This document shows positions 46,010-55,844 of a stretch of 64,000 bases of DNA, piece by piece. The notes under the pieces were generated by a model that saw nothing but the letters and a program-made list of their open reading frames with translations, was not told the origin of the DNA and made no database searches. This stretch comes from Balneolaceae bacterium (GTDB taxonomy: Bacteria; Bacteroidota; Rhodothermia; Balneolales; Balneolaceae). The DNA is taken from assembly GCA_020832285.1 (NCBI GenBank), contig JAFIFB010000007.1, positions 32,753 to 96,752 of the forward strand, written 5' to 3'. Made by a program: the position numbers and the translations under genes. Every line of letters begins with the position of its first letter. Position 1 is the stretch's first letter.

Positions 46010-47872
46010 TTGGACAGAAATACCGTAACCGGACTCCTGCTGATTTTTGCATTGACCATTGCCTGGGCCTGGTTCACAATGCCAACCGCTGAAGAAATGG
46101 AGCGCCGGCAAGCCGAACGAGACAGTATAGCAGCTGCACAGGCTGAACAACTCCCGGAACTCGATGACGATATTGATCCCGAACGCGAGGTACCTCAGCC
46201 GGACCTTCTTGACGAAGACGCTGTTTTGAACGGCGATATCACAGAAATGCCTGAAGCCAGACGTGCTCTGGGTGTTTTCGGTCAGCATGTATACCCCGAT
46301 ACAGTTATAACCACCATTCGTACTTCGCTTTATGAAATTACCCTCTCGAATGTGGGTGGCGGGCCGATCAAATACACACTTACAAATCATCAAACATGGG
46401 ACCAGCAGCCTGTCCAGATGATTCATGACACGCTTCGCTCTGCCTATTCACTCGGTTTCCTTTCTGAGCAGAATTATAATATTGAAACCAATGAACTGGT
46501 TTTTGAACCGTTAAATGACCCAGGCCTTGTAGAACTTGACAATGATGAACGAACCCAGATTTCCTATCGGCTGAGGGTAGGTGATAATGCCGAAATCATC
46601 TACAACTACACATTCTACGCCAATCAATATTCTTATGACCTGGATATTCAGTTTGTTGACATACAGCAGTATATCAGCGGCAGCAATGTTGAGTTTGGCT
46701 GGACTTCCGCACTCAATCTGACAGAAAGAGATTTTACCCAGGATGCCCAAAATGCCGAAGCCAATGTTTTCCTGGGAGGCGGTCGTGAAAAGTTTCAGCT
46801 TGGGGAACAAGGCACCGGAGAGCAGCATTTTAACGGTACTATTGACTGGGTAATGAGCAAGACCCGGTTCTTCGGACAGTACATTAAGCCGGTAACCCAC
46901 TCCAATGCGGCCATTCTCCGGGGTGAAATTGATGGTGAAATCGGACTTCCGGAAACCGTACACCGTTACGAAACATACGTACAGTCTAATTTTGTAAACC
47001 ATCCCACACTCTCGTACGAACTTTATGCCGGCCCCCTTCAATATTATGACCTCAGGGAATACGACGATCATGCCTATGATGTGGTTGAAATCGGTTACGC
47101 ACTGATCCGATGGTTTGCCGATCCTCTTGTTCGTTACCTTGTGATACCATTTTTTGCATTCGGCAGCATATTCATTTCGAATTACGGTGTACTGATCATC
47201 CTTTTTGGTGTGATCGTAAAACTTCTGCTTTTTCCGCTCACTCAAAAGAGTTTCAAGAGCATGGCAGCGATGAAAGAGCTACAGCCGCAAATGAAAGAAA
47301 TTCAGGAAAAATACAAAGATGATCCGCAGAAACAGCAGAAAGAAACCATAGCGCTTTATCGTAAAGCGAAGGTAAATCCGCTCGGTGGCTGTCTGCCTAT
47401 GCTGTTACAGTTCCCGATTTTGATCACTCTCTTTTTCTTTTTCCAGAACTCCATGATCATACGGCAGCAGCCATTTTTATGGGCTGACGACCTTTCTGCC
47501 CCCGATTACATTCTGAGTCTGCCGTTCAGTATTCCGTTCCTGGGAGACCAGATTGCCGGCTTTGTGCTTCTGATGTCGGCAGCAATGTTCCTTCAGTCTA
47601 AAATTTCGGGTGGAATGAGCGCCGGAGCAGCACCGAGTGGTGGCCCAAATATGAAGGCGTTCATCTATGTGATTCCTTTTGTATTACTTTTTGTCTTTAA
47701 CAACTTCGCTTCGGGGCTCAGCCTCTATTACCTCGTTTACAATGTGCTTTCAATCGGACAGCAGGCACTCATCAACAAGCAGATGGGAAACAAAAAAGAG
47801 GATGAGGAAGACACATCGAAGAACCGTAAACGCCAGAGCAACAATAAAAAGAAAGGGAAAAAGCGAAATTGA
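46010..47872 (+). CDS. yidC: Membrane protein insertase YidC
   Basis: 620 residues from a TTG start (46010), giving MDRNTVTGLLLIFALTIAWA, the normal N-terminal membrane segment. A large periplasmic beta-sandwich domain spans about residues 60-340. The conserved core starts near residue 380: YGVLIILFGVIVKLLLFPLT, KYKDDPQKQQKETIALYRKAKVNPLGGCLPMLLQFPILITLFFFF. The tail is very basic (NRKRQSNNKKKGKKR), as in ribosome-binding YidC proteins. Part of the rpmH-rnpA-yidC group. Confidence 0.96.
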   Translation: MDRNTVTGLLLIFALTIAWAWFTMPTAEEMERRQAERDSIAAAQAEQLPELDDDIDPEREVPQPDLLDEDAVLNGDITEMPEARRALGVFGQHVYPDTVITTIRTSLYEITLSNVGGGPIKYTLTNHQTWDQQPVQMIHDTLRSAYSLGFLSEQNYNIETNELVFEPLNDPGLVELDNDERTQISYRLRVGDNAEIIYNYTFYANQYSYDLDIQFVDIQQYISGSNVEFGWTSALNLTERDFTQDAQNAEANVFLGGGREKFQLGEQGTGEQHFNGTIDWVMSKTRFFGQYIKPVTHSNAAILRGEIDGEIGLPETVHRYETYVQSNFVNHPTLSYELYAGPLQYYDLREYDDHAYDVVEIGYALIRWFADPLVRYLVIPFFAFGSIFISNYGVLIILFGVIVKLLLFPLTQKSFKSMAAMKELQPQMKEIQEKYKDDPQKQQKETIALYRKAKVNPLGGCLPMLLQFPILITLFFFFQNSMIIRQQPFLWADDLSAPDYILSLPFSIPFLGDQIAGFVLLMSAAMFLQSKISGGMSAGAAPSGGPNMKAFIYVIPFVLLFVFNNFASGLSLYYLVYNVLSIGQQALINKQMGNKKEDEEDTSKNRKRQSNNKKKGKKRN

Positions 47873-47974
47873 TTTTAACAGGACAGCATTCCTGAGAATC
47901 AGCCTGTACTTTTGAAGCCGGAATTTTCCGGCTTCAGTTTTTCTTACTTGTCAACTTCCTTACTTTTCTGATCC

Positions 47975-48889
47975 ATGAAAAGTGTTGCTTATACCCACTT
48001 TCCGCAAGTTTTTGTAGACCAGGGCTATAAATGGCTGTTCAATCCGGTCTTAAAAAAACGGTATAAAAACCGGCCGGAAGAGAGAGTGCGCCTTAAATGG
48101 ACGGAATATCTGCTTCACGAAACTCTTTGGAAGCGAACCCGGATTGGGTTTGAAACACCGGTAAAACTTCGCCAGGCAGAACATGAACTGCGGGCCGACC
48201 TTCTTCTCTATACCGATCAGTTAGAACCGCATGTCCTTGTCGAGTGTAAATCCCACTCAGTGAATCTTAATATCTCAACTGCCGAACAGGCTGCAAGGTA
48301 CAACAGCAAAATCGGGGCCAGATACATCATTCTTACAAACGGATTGACGGATTTTTGCTATCATCTGAAAGATGGCAGGCCCGAAATCATTGAATTGCCT
48401 TTTCAAAATAAAGAAAGCGGTCTGCAGAGAGATTTCAGATATTGGTCGGAGCGCGGATTTGTTTCAAAAAAAAGTGGCACAATTTTGAAAAAATGGCTCA
48501 CATACTCACTGAATGATTTCTGGCTTGACGGAACGGGCGGGATTACTCAATATTTGCCTTTTAAACAATCCTACCTGTCCGTACCGATGTCTCAGGAGTA
48601 CCGTGTTTTTGATATGCAAGAACATACCAGGCTGGCGGTATCATTCATTGGTTATGAAAAATCGGCGTCCTATCTCGTGGCAGTTTTGAATAAAAACGGA
48701 TTGAACCGTAGCGTGCTTACTGTTAATCTCGATGATCTTGCCGAAGGAAAGAAACAATCAGCCCGATGTTACACTGCAGGAGAAGAGGTCGCCTCCGATG
48801 CCCGAAAACTTCTGGACTACGATTTTGGAACATACGAAGCAGGCACCATTAATAAACTACCCGGTTTGTTGATGAAGTTTTTTGATTGA
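47975..48889 (+). CDS. Stand-alone HsdR N-terminal-like nuclease-domain protein
   Basis: 304 residues. Residues 1-150 match the type I restriction R-subunit N-terminal domain (HSDR_N): PEERVRLKWTEYLLHETLWK, ELRADLLLYTD and PHVLVECKSHSVNL give the D-ExK nuclease pattern, followed by ARYIILTNGLTDFCYHL. The C-terminal half has no recognised motif. No methylase, specificity or helicase gene is adjacent, so it is not part of a restriction system here; such single-domain proteins are common in Bacteroidota with unknown role. Confidence 0.8.
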   Translation: MKSVAYTHFPQVFVDQGYKWLFNPVLKKRYKNRPEERVRLKWTEYLLHETLWKRTRIGFETPVKLRQAEHELRADLLLYTDQLEPHVLVECKSHSVNLNISTAEQAARYNSKIGARYIILTNGLTDFCYHLKDGRPEIIELPFQNKESGLQRDFRYWSERGFVSKKSGTILKKWLTYSLNDFWLDGTGGITQYLPFKQSYLSVPMSQEYRVFDMQEHTRLAVSFIGYEKSASYLVAVLNKNGLNRSVLTVNLDDLAEGKKQSARCYTAGEEVASDARKLLDYDFGTYEAGTINKLPGLLMKFFD

Positions 48890-48902
48890 AGTGCGGTTCT
48901 AC

Positions 48903-48968
48903 CGCCATTTTATCTTCGCATTGATATTGATTTGGAAAAAATCTCTTGGTGAGATATCTGGATTAAAC
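48903..48968. repeat. Second copy of the dispersed repeat seen at 37869-37933
   Basis: Shares with the first copy GCCATTTT...ATCTTCGC, a 21-base identical core containing AAAAAATCTCTTGGTGAG, and the ending TTAAAC/CTAAAC with a few changes. Both lie in intergenic DNA. Confidence 0.6.
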
Positions 48969-49063
48969 AAAGTCCACATTAACAATACCCTATTTAAAAA
49001 CAGACTTTTCTTACATTTTAGTGAACGGTGAGAACTACACCCGGTTTTTACAGATAAATCGAT

Positions 49064-51766
49064 TCATTCCGCTGCTTCCCTCCTCGTAAAAAAGATGGTC
49101 CAGCATTGAAGACCTTCGCGTGTTTGTGCAATAATCTCGGGGTTACCGTCTCCATAAAAGTCTGATATGAGCGGATGTCTCATTCCGGCAGTTGGCAGGT
49201 CGAGGTGGCGTTCAGCGCTGAGCAGATCCCAGGCATAAAGTCTTCCGAAATCTGCGAGTGCAACAACATCACGGCGTTCATCCCCGTTGATATCAGCAAT
49301 TTTCGGGGAAAAGCTGGCAGAGCCCGGCTGGCCAAGTGATTCTGAAAAACGAAGCTCTCCAGTGGTGTTATATAGAAATACCGACCCGTTGGAAGATTGC
49401 AACAAAATCAAATCCTCCCGGTAGAGTCCGTCATCACCCCGGAGCATTTCGTCATGCACTGTCGGTGTAGAGTTAAGACTGCTGTTCGAGACCGGCAACG
49501 ACTGAACATAAACTGTTTCAGACATGTGTGTTGTTGATAGCGTATCAGCAAAAAGAGCAGATGGGCCAACAGAATAGAGACTGCCATCCAGTCCCGATCC
49601 GAGGATATGATTGTTGTACTTTGCAGGAGAACCCTGCATCTGTGCCGAAAGAAACACCGGATAATTACTCAGAAGTTGCCCGTTCACATTCCATCCATGC
49701 AATGCATTTTCTGCAAATACCAAAAGAGCCTGCTGCCCTCTGATTGATTCTATAAGCGGCCTCGATCTTACCACTGAATTTGTACTTTGCGGCCAGCCGC
49801 TTAACGCCTGCCCTCTGGCATTCAGGATGTGCACATTACGGTCTGCTGTAGCGATAATCATTTCAGCCATTCCGTTTCCAGTCACATCTTTAACGGTTAA
49901 TGGCGTGGTGATTTCCTCGTTGAGCACTACTGGAAAGTTGGGTAGCAGATCGCCGTTTTGATTCCACGCATACACTTTGTCGCCGGCGGCCTGCATTATC
50001 ACATTCTGATTGTTTCCATACCAGTCGTAAACCACCGGCTGACCGATGGGAATATCATCATTCGTCAGCATTTGTACAATTGCTGTACCATCGGATGCCA
50101 GCACATAAACAGAACCCTCATCTGTTGAAAAAACGACTTCGTTTCGGCCGCTTCCGGTTATATCGGCAAGTACGGCAGGGCCGGCAATATCTGCATCACC
50201 CAACGGAAACACCCACTGTTCCCGGTTAGGCCTTTCGGTGTGTTCTCTCTCAAAATTAGTGAGGTTAACCTGCATAGACTCTTCATCGGCTTGAAGTTCT
50301 GTGGTGATTACAAACTGGTCGAAACTTCCTGAAAAAGAACCGAAGTAGTTTACAGGATCGAGCCAGGGCTGAATAAACCGGCTGAAACGAGGACCATCTA
50401 CATAGACAATAGAACTGAGCGAATTCGGATTAGAATTTCTGATTTTGGAATAATCGTCATCATAAAACATCACCCGGCGCCTTTCAGCATCTCCACCCAC
50501 GCTTTCGGCCAGCCCATTTCTCTGTGAAAGTGCCACTACCTGATCATACACCGTAATGTAAAAATTGTCCATCGGGTTGATCTCAGAGCCAAACAGCTTT
50601 CCAAGTTTTTTACTGGTAATATGGTAGATTCTGTCAGCTTTGGTCACCAGCCCTTCCGATTCCAGTCTGTCCAGAACAGACATCACTCCGCTGGGGCTTT
50701 GAATGGTTCGCAAATAGAGATATTCGCTGTCGCTCTCAGGACCTGAGTCGGCAAAAGAGACGAAACCAACTTCATGACCAAGATGTTGCCTGAGATCACG
50801 GATATAATGGTCGTTTTCCGTAAGATATTCGTCTGCATCGAGTTCAGTTTCCAGGTTATCAAGCGATAGCCTGACAGGATCGGAACGGAAGAGGGCAAAA
50901 GCAGCTGCATTCACAGAGATGTAGCGGTCCAAAGTAAAACTTTCAGGAACGGAACTGAACAGCCGAATCAAATTCGACTTTTCATTATCCAGTTTCAGGG
51001 AACTACGCATCTGCCACTCCCATTCTCCGTTGCCCTGATGAAATCGGAATGATGCGGGATTTGTACCTTTAAAAATTTCTGTCAGATTAGGGCGGAGTGA
51101 GACGTGCGCAAGTTGCTTAACCCAAACATCGAGGCTGCTTGTGTTGAAAATTACAGAACCAGGTGCGATCTGATCTCTGGAGAGTGAAACAGGCTGACTG
51201 GTCCCGCTCACCGTTCGCAATATATTCTCAATCGCCAGGCTCGATTCCGAAAAAACGAACCACTCACCGACTTCGATCAGAAAAATCACGCGATCGGGTA
51301 AAAACAGCTTTTCAACTGTGTATCGTTCAAATTCATAACGGTTCTGCTCAAAATCCCGCTGATATAGTGAAGTTAGCTGATCCTTCAGACCCTCAACTGT
51401 TCGGGTAATCCAAACCGGCTGCCATTCATTCGATGTATCAGGGTAGAGCAGCAGTGCTTCAACCTGAATTGGAGTTTCGGTTTCATCCTGGAGTGTCGAT
51501 ACAAGCTGGACGGCTGCCGGGCTGATGTCATCAAACATCGGCATGTATGGAGCATCGAGCATCTGGCTCAGCGTATTGTTCTCCTCCGGCACAATCAAAT
51601 ACAAGGAAGACCCGGGAATAAATTCAGACCAGTGATCAACCGTTGGTTTGCCGCACCCCGGAAAAAGCAGCATGAACATTAAAATTAAAGAAGTGGCAGC
51701 AGAAATTTTTTGTTTGAACAGCACCGATTCAGGATAATATGTTTGTGAAGGATTGGTTATTACCAT
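49064..51766 (-). CDS. Large lipoprotein with C-terminal beta-propeller (FG-GAP/VCBS-like)
   Basis: 900 residues. A hydrophobic signal ends SLILMFMLLFPGC (Cys about 38). The N-terminal half has no clear family; its pattern (WSEFIPGSSLYLIVPEENN, WFVFSESSLAIENIL) recalls DUF3352-type proteins that measure a barrier value per molecule. The second half has repeats with calcium-loop-like signatures: VLADITGSGRNEVVFSTDEG, VKDVTGNGMAEMIIATADRN, IADINGDERRDVVALADFGR and ISDFYGDGNPEIIAQTREG, one per propeller blade. Function unknown; presumably envelope-located. Divergent from the BatA-type gene. Confidence 0.75.
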   Translation of the reverse strand: MVITNPSQTYYPESVLFKQKISAATSLILMFMLLFPGCGKPTVDHWSEFIPGSSLYLIVPEENNTLSQMLDAPYMPMFDDISPAAVQLVSTLQDETETPIQVEALLLYPDTSNEWQPVWITRTVEGLKDQLTSLYQRDFEQNRYEFERYTVEKLFLPDRVIFLIEVGEWFVFSESSLAIENILRTVSGTSQPVSLSRDQIAPGSVIFNTSSLDVWVKQLAHVSLRPNLTEIFKGTNPASFRFHQGNGEWEWQMRSSLKLDNEKSNLIRLFSSVPESFTLDRYISVNAAAFALFRSDPVRLSLDNLETELDADEYLTENDHYIRDLRQHLGHEVGFVSFADSGPESDSEYLYLRTIQSPSGVMSVLDRLESEGLVTKADRIYHITSKKLGKLFGSEINPMDNFYITVYDQVVALSQRNGLAESVGGDAERRRVMFYDDDYSKIRNSNPNSLSSIVYVDGPRFSRFIQPWLDPVNYFGSFSGSFDQFVITTELQADEESMQVNLTNFEREHTERPNREQWVFPLGDADIAGPAVLADITGSGRNEVVFSTDEGSVYVLASDGTAIVQMLTNDDIPIGQPVVYDWYGNNQNVIMQAAGDKVYAWNQNGDLLPNFPVVLNEEITTPLTVKDVTGNGMAEMIIATADRNVHILNARGQALSGWPQSTNSVVRSRPLIESIRGQQALLVFAENALHGWNVNGQLLSNYPVFLSAQMQGSPAKYNNHILGSGLDGSLYSVGPSALFADTLSTTHMSETVYVQSLPVSNSSLNSTPTVHDEMLRGDDGLYREDLILLQSSNGSVFLYNTTGELRFSESLGQPGSASFSPKIADINGDERRDVVALADFGRLYAWDLLSAERHLDLPTAGMRHPLISDFYGDGNPEIIAQTREGLQCWTIFFTRREAAE

Positions 51767-51832
51767 AGCTTAATGGGGTTCTACAGAATTGTTCCGCCCT
51801 GTAAACCCACCAAGGTAAAAACTTTTCGTTAA

Positions 51833-53944
51833 ATGAGCTTTCTTAATCCAATATTTTTATTTGCACTGTTAACGGTGGCAGTGCCCCTGTTGATATATCT
51901 GTTAAATCTCAGAAAGCCAAAAAAAGTACGGTTTTCAACTCTTGCTTTTTTCAATTCACTCAAATCCACCTCTTTAAAACGCATACGAATCAAACGATGG
52001 CTGCTGTTGGCGGTGCGATGTCTGGCCATTGCAGCTCTTGTTATGGCGCTTTCGCGGCCCTTTTTACCGCCCGATTTCGGATGGGCAAGCAGTACAGAAC
52101 CAAAAGTAATCGGCATTCTGATCGACAACAGCCCAACGATGGAACGAGTAGACCGTAACGGCCCATACATTGAACAGGCTGTAAATCTGGCGCGGGAACT
52201 GGTTGAAATATCCGGCAATGATGATCGTGTTCTTTTAAATGTAACAAACGGCGAATCCCTGAACCTTCCCGTTCTCTCACGCCGTGCTGCCGAAGGCCGT
52301 GTTGCTGATATTGAAACGGTAAATGGCGGCAATTTCCTGGCCAACCGCCTCCGCTCGATGAGTCAAACCCTGAAAGACGCCCGCGAACCCAATAAAATCA
52401 TCTACCTGATTACAGATGGACAGGAGACGCAGTTTACAGAACTGGCTGAACGCAACGGAGAACTTTTTGATGACGTAAACCTCCAGGTTATGAAAGTAGG
52501 TGAGGCGGAAACCTCAAACATAGGGTTTGAATCCGTTGAACTTGAGTATGGCGGACAAAATGAAGCGGGAAACCTTCAATTACGGACACTTGTTAAAAAC
52601 TTTGGCACTCAAACCGCATCTAATAAATTTATCAGTTTTTTGGTAGATGACGATCTCATCACACAGCAATCGTTTGATGCGGATGCCGGTGAAAGCCGGG
52701 AGTTTATATTTGAAGTTCCAACAGGCGAAAGCCGATCGATTCCGATTGAACTATTACTCGAAGGTGATGAACTCTCCTTCGACAACCGCTACTATGCTGC
52801 TGTTCAACTTCCTGAAACCCGTAATATTCTTGTACTGAGCGAAACCATTTCGGGCCGCAGTTTTAACTCCTACCTGCGCCCCATGCTCGAAATTGCCCAG
52901 GAAGAAATGGACCGGTTCAGTATTACATTTGAGGACGTGGATGATTTTCAGGTTTCGGGCCTTTATGATTATGACGCTGTCATAATGGATGGAATACGTG
53001 ATATACCCGACTTCCTGGCACAGTCGGTTATAGACCATGTACAGGCAGGAGCGGGATTCCTGCTGATGCCTGCGGCCGAAGGCAACATCAGCAGCTACAA
53101 CAGACTGCTGAGCTTCAGTGGGTCGGGACAGTATTCACAGGTAACCGGCAGTTACGGCTCTTTTACTCCGGTTGACCGAATGGCTACACCCAGTGAAGGC
53201 CATCCGGTGCTGGATGCTATTTTCGACAAACCGGAAGAGGAGGAGATCCGGCTAAATGTGCCTGAAATTTTTTACTATTACGAAATTGACCAAGTGAGTC
53301 GTAATAATAATTTTACAATTCTCAGCACCAACACGGGAAATCCGTTATTAATAGAATCGCGGGTTGGCAATGGCCGGATAATTTATTCTGCAATTGGAAG
53401 TGATCCCGGCTGGTCGAACTTTCCGATCAAACCGTTTTTTGCACCACTCTTCTTCAGAACCATCGACTATCTTGTACAGGGCGAAGGAGCAGTTTTAAAC
53501 ACCCACACACTTGGCCGGCACTTTCAAACCGTTTTACAAACAGGATCGGATAATGTGACGCTTCAAAAAGAAGATGAGGCGATTGTTCCAGAGGTGCGCC
53601 AAACCTTTCAGGGAACAGAAATTGCCTACCCGGCAACCGAATGGACACCGGGCTGGCTGACTGTGGAAACAGAAAACAGATCCATTCTTTTTTCAGTAAA
53701 CCAGGATGCAATGGAATCACAGCTTGCTGCGTTGTCTACTACAGAGCTTGCAGAAATCAGTGAGGCAATGTTCAGCCATGTTCAGGCTGTAAGAGTAGGC
53801 TCAGACAAAACAGAGCTCCTCGATGAGCTGCAACTGGCATCTTTTGGCCGGGAAATTTGGTTTTGGTTTGTATTCATTGCCATCATTTTATTACTATTGG
53901 AATCATTAATATCACGACACTATAAAGCGGAAACGATCGGATGA
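51833..53944 (+). CDS. BatA-type membrane protein with vWA-like domain
   Basis: 703 residues. The N-terminus MSFLNPIFLFALLTVAVPLLIYLLN and the second membrane segment LLLAVRCLAIAALVMALSRPF are the BatA/aerotolerance N-terminal domain. VIGILIDNSPTM (about residue 93) opens a von Willebrand A-like domain with a partly altered MIDAS (DNSPT for DxSxS). A middle region resembles a GATase-like fold (VGNGRIIYSAIGSDPG), and one membrane helix closes the protein. Such proteins sit in MoxR/Bat loci; here no MoxR gene is adjacent. Overlaps the next gene by four bases. Confidence 0.82.
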   Translation: MSFLNPIFLFALLTVAVPLLIYLLNLRKPKKVRFSTLAFFNSLKSTSLKRIRIKRWLLLAVRCLAIAALVMALSRPFLPPDFGWASSTEPKVIGILIDNSPTMERVDRNGPYIEQAVNLARELVEISGNDDRVLLNVTNGESLNLPVLSRRAAEGRVADIETVNGGNFLANRLRSMSQTLKDAREPNKIIYLITDGQETQFTELAERNGELFDDVNLQVMKVGEAETSNIGFESVELEYGGQNEAGNLQLRTLVKNFGTQTASNKFISFLVDDDLITQQSFDADAGESREFIFEVPTGESRSIPIELLLEGDELSFDNRYYAAVQLPETRNILVLSETISGRSFNSYLRPMLEIAQEEMDRFSITFEDVDDFQVSGLYDYDAVIMDGIRDIPDFLAQSVIDHVQAGAGFLLMPAAEGNISSYNRLLSFSGSGQYSQVTGSYGSFTPVDRMATPSEGHPVLDAIFDKPEEEEIRLNVPEIFYYYEIDQVSRNNNFTILSTNTGNPLLIESRVGNGRIIYSAIGSDPGWSNFPIKPFFAPLFFRTIDYLVQGEGAVLNTHTLGRHFQTVLQTGSDNVTLQKEDEAIVPEVRQTFQGTEIAYPATEWTPGWLTVETENRSILFSVNQDAMESQLAALSTTELAEISEAMFSHVQAVRVGSDKTELLDELQLASFGREIWFWFVFIAIILLLLESLISRHYKAETIG

Positions 53945-54528
53945 GTTTTTCAACTGACATTTACAGCTTGTTTGTTTTGTTGCTTGCCCTCTTTACTCTC
54001 GGGGCAACCTTTCTTGCTGCATATACTGTGGGCAACGCGTTCAGGCTCAGAAATATCCGTATTAGCTGGAAAGCGGGTAAACTGAAAGGCTACCCGCTAT
54101 TCTCTACCCTTTTCCTGGGTTTTACTGCTATTGTGGCATCAGTAGTATTTTACTATCAGCTCGATCAGTACTACACCATTTTAAGCTGCTATAGCTGGAT
54201 AGGAGTTTGCTGGTTTGTATCCAGTTATTTTTCTTCCAAATCTTACATTACCGACCACGGAATTGTAAAAAATATCAACGATCCCTCACAGACCATTGCA
54301 TGGCATCAGATCAATGATTATGTGGAGAAACCGGCTTCACGAGGGTCTGATTATGTATTTATTTACCATGAGCAGCCACAGCCATACAATCAAAAAAGGC
54401 TTATCAGGCTTGAGTTATTTGTACCTGACCGGAAAAATGAAAAGTTTGATAAAATTGTATCACTGAAAATCGGCAAAACCATGACTCCTGTTGCCGATTC
54501 TACATTCGACTTTAAAGCATTTGAATAA
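53941..54528 (+). CDS. Membrane protein of unknown function
   Basis: 195 residues. Three or four hydrophobic segments in the first 105 residues (IYSLFVLLLALFTLGATFLAAY, LFLGFTAIVASVVFYYQL, ILSCYSWIGVCWFVSSYF), then a soluble domain of about 90 residues (YITDHGIVKNINDPSQTIAWHQINDYVEK) similar in layout to bacterial PH-like domains. Starts inside the BatA-type stop codon, so probably translated with it. No function assigned. Confidence 0.75.
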   Translation: MSFSTDIYSLFVLLLALFTLGATFLAAYTVGNAFRLRNIRISWKAGKLKGYPLFSTLFLGFTAIVASVVFYYQLDQYYTILSCYSWIGVCWFVSSYFSSKSYITDHGIVKNINDPSQTIAWHQINDYVEKPASRGSDYVFIYHEQPQPYNQKRLIRLELFVPDRKNEKFDKIVSLKIGKTMTPVADSTFDFKAFE

Positions 54529-54557
54529 ATAATTTTTAATTAGGATATCGTTACAAT

Positions 54558-55844
54558 TTGTTAGAAGAAATCAGAAAACCTTCTCTTGAAAAAGAAAGAG
54601 CCGTTTTAGTTGGACTTTTTGGACCTGAAATTCCCCGATGGCTGGCTGAAGAATATCTTGATGAGTTGATGCTGCTTGCTAATACAGCCGGGGCTGATAC
54701 TACAGAAAAAATTCTCCAGAACCGGCCTCATCCCGATCCAACCACTTATATTGGCAAGGGTAAACTAAATCAGCTCAAACAGAAAGTAGCCGAAAACAAT
54801 GCCGATGTACTAATTTTTGATGACGACCTGAGCGCCACACAAATAAGAAATATCGAAAAAACCACCAAAGTGAAAGTGCTGGATCGAAGTGGCCTTATCC
54901 TCGATATTTTTGCATCCCGGGCTAAAACATCAGCAGCTAAAACACAGGTGGAACTTGCTCAGCTGCAATATCTGCTGCCTCGTCTTACTCGTTTCTGGAC
55001 TCACCTGTCGCGACAGAAAGGTGGAATCGGAACCAAAGGCCCCGGTGAAACACAGATTGAAACAGACCGCCGGCTTATCGGTAAACGAATTTCCACACTT
55101 AAAGAAAAACTGGAAAAACTCGACCGCCAGCGTACTACACAGCGAAAGGGCCGGGAAAACATCACCAGAGTAGCTCTTGTCGGATACACCAACGCAGGCA
55201 AATCTACCCTGATGAATACACTGACAGACACCAACGTATTGGCCGAAGACCGCCTTTTTGCCACACTCGACTCTACAGTTCGAAGATTGGAGCTTGAAAA
55301 CCACGATGTACTGCTGTCCGATACCGTTGGATTTATCCGGAAACTTCCTCATAACCTAATCGAAAGTTTCAAATCCACACTCGATGAAGTGAGGGATGCT
55401 GATGTCCTGCTCCATGTGGTAGATGCTTCTGGCAATATGATTGAAGATTATATTGAAGTCGTAAAAAAAACACTTGAAGAGCTTGGGGTCGAAAAAACCA
55501 AAACTCTGCTTGTATTTAACAAAATTGATGTACTTGAACCCGCCCGGCTGATTGAATTGAAAAAAGAGTTTCCCGGTGCGCTTTTTGTTTCAGCCTTTCG
55601 GGCAATGGGACTCGGCAAACTCGAAGAGCGTCTCGAAAAATTAATTGAAGAAGATTATGTCTCTTTTTCGTACAATATTCCATTAACTCATTACAAAGCT
55701 GTAAGCTTTTTGCACGAAGTAGCCGTTATAGATAAAGAACTCTTTGAAGGTAATGAAGTGACCATTACAGGCAGTTCGTCAAAAGAAGATATCGATCGGT
55801 TTGAATCGATGCTCTCGGACATTGAACCTCTTATTGAAACATGA
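54558..55844 (+). CDS. hflX: GTPase HflX
   Basis: 428 residues from a TTG start. The N-terminal HflX domain includes ANTAGADTTEKILQNRPHPDPTTYIGKGK and a Gly/Arg segment RQKGGIGTKGPGETQIETDRR. The GTPase domain follows: G1 GYTNAGKST, G3 DTVGFI, G4 NKID and G5 SAF. It splits stalled or idle 70S ribosomes and is linked to heat stress. The last bases overlap the next gene. Confidence 0.95.
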   Translation: MLEEIRKPSLEKERAVLVGLFGPEIPRWLAEEYLDELMLLANTAGADTTEKILQNRPHPDPTTYIGKGKLNQLKQKVAENNADVLIFDDDLSATQIRNIEKTTKVKVLDRSGLILDIFASRAKTSAAKTQVELAQLQYLLPRLTRFWTHLSRQKGGIGTKGPGETQIETDRRLIGKRISTLKEKLEKLDRQRTTQRKGRENITRVALVGYTNAGKSTLMNTLTDTNVLAEDRLFATLDSTVRRLELENHDVLLSDTVGFIRKLPHNLIESFKSTLDEVRDADVLLHVVDASGNMIEDYIEVVKKTLEELGVEKTKTLLVFNKIDVLEPARLIELKKEFPGALFVSAFRAMGLGKLEERLEKLIEEDYVSFSYNIPLTHYKAVSFLHEVAVIDKELFEGNEVTITGSSSKEDIDRFESMLSDIEPLIET

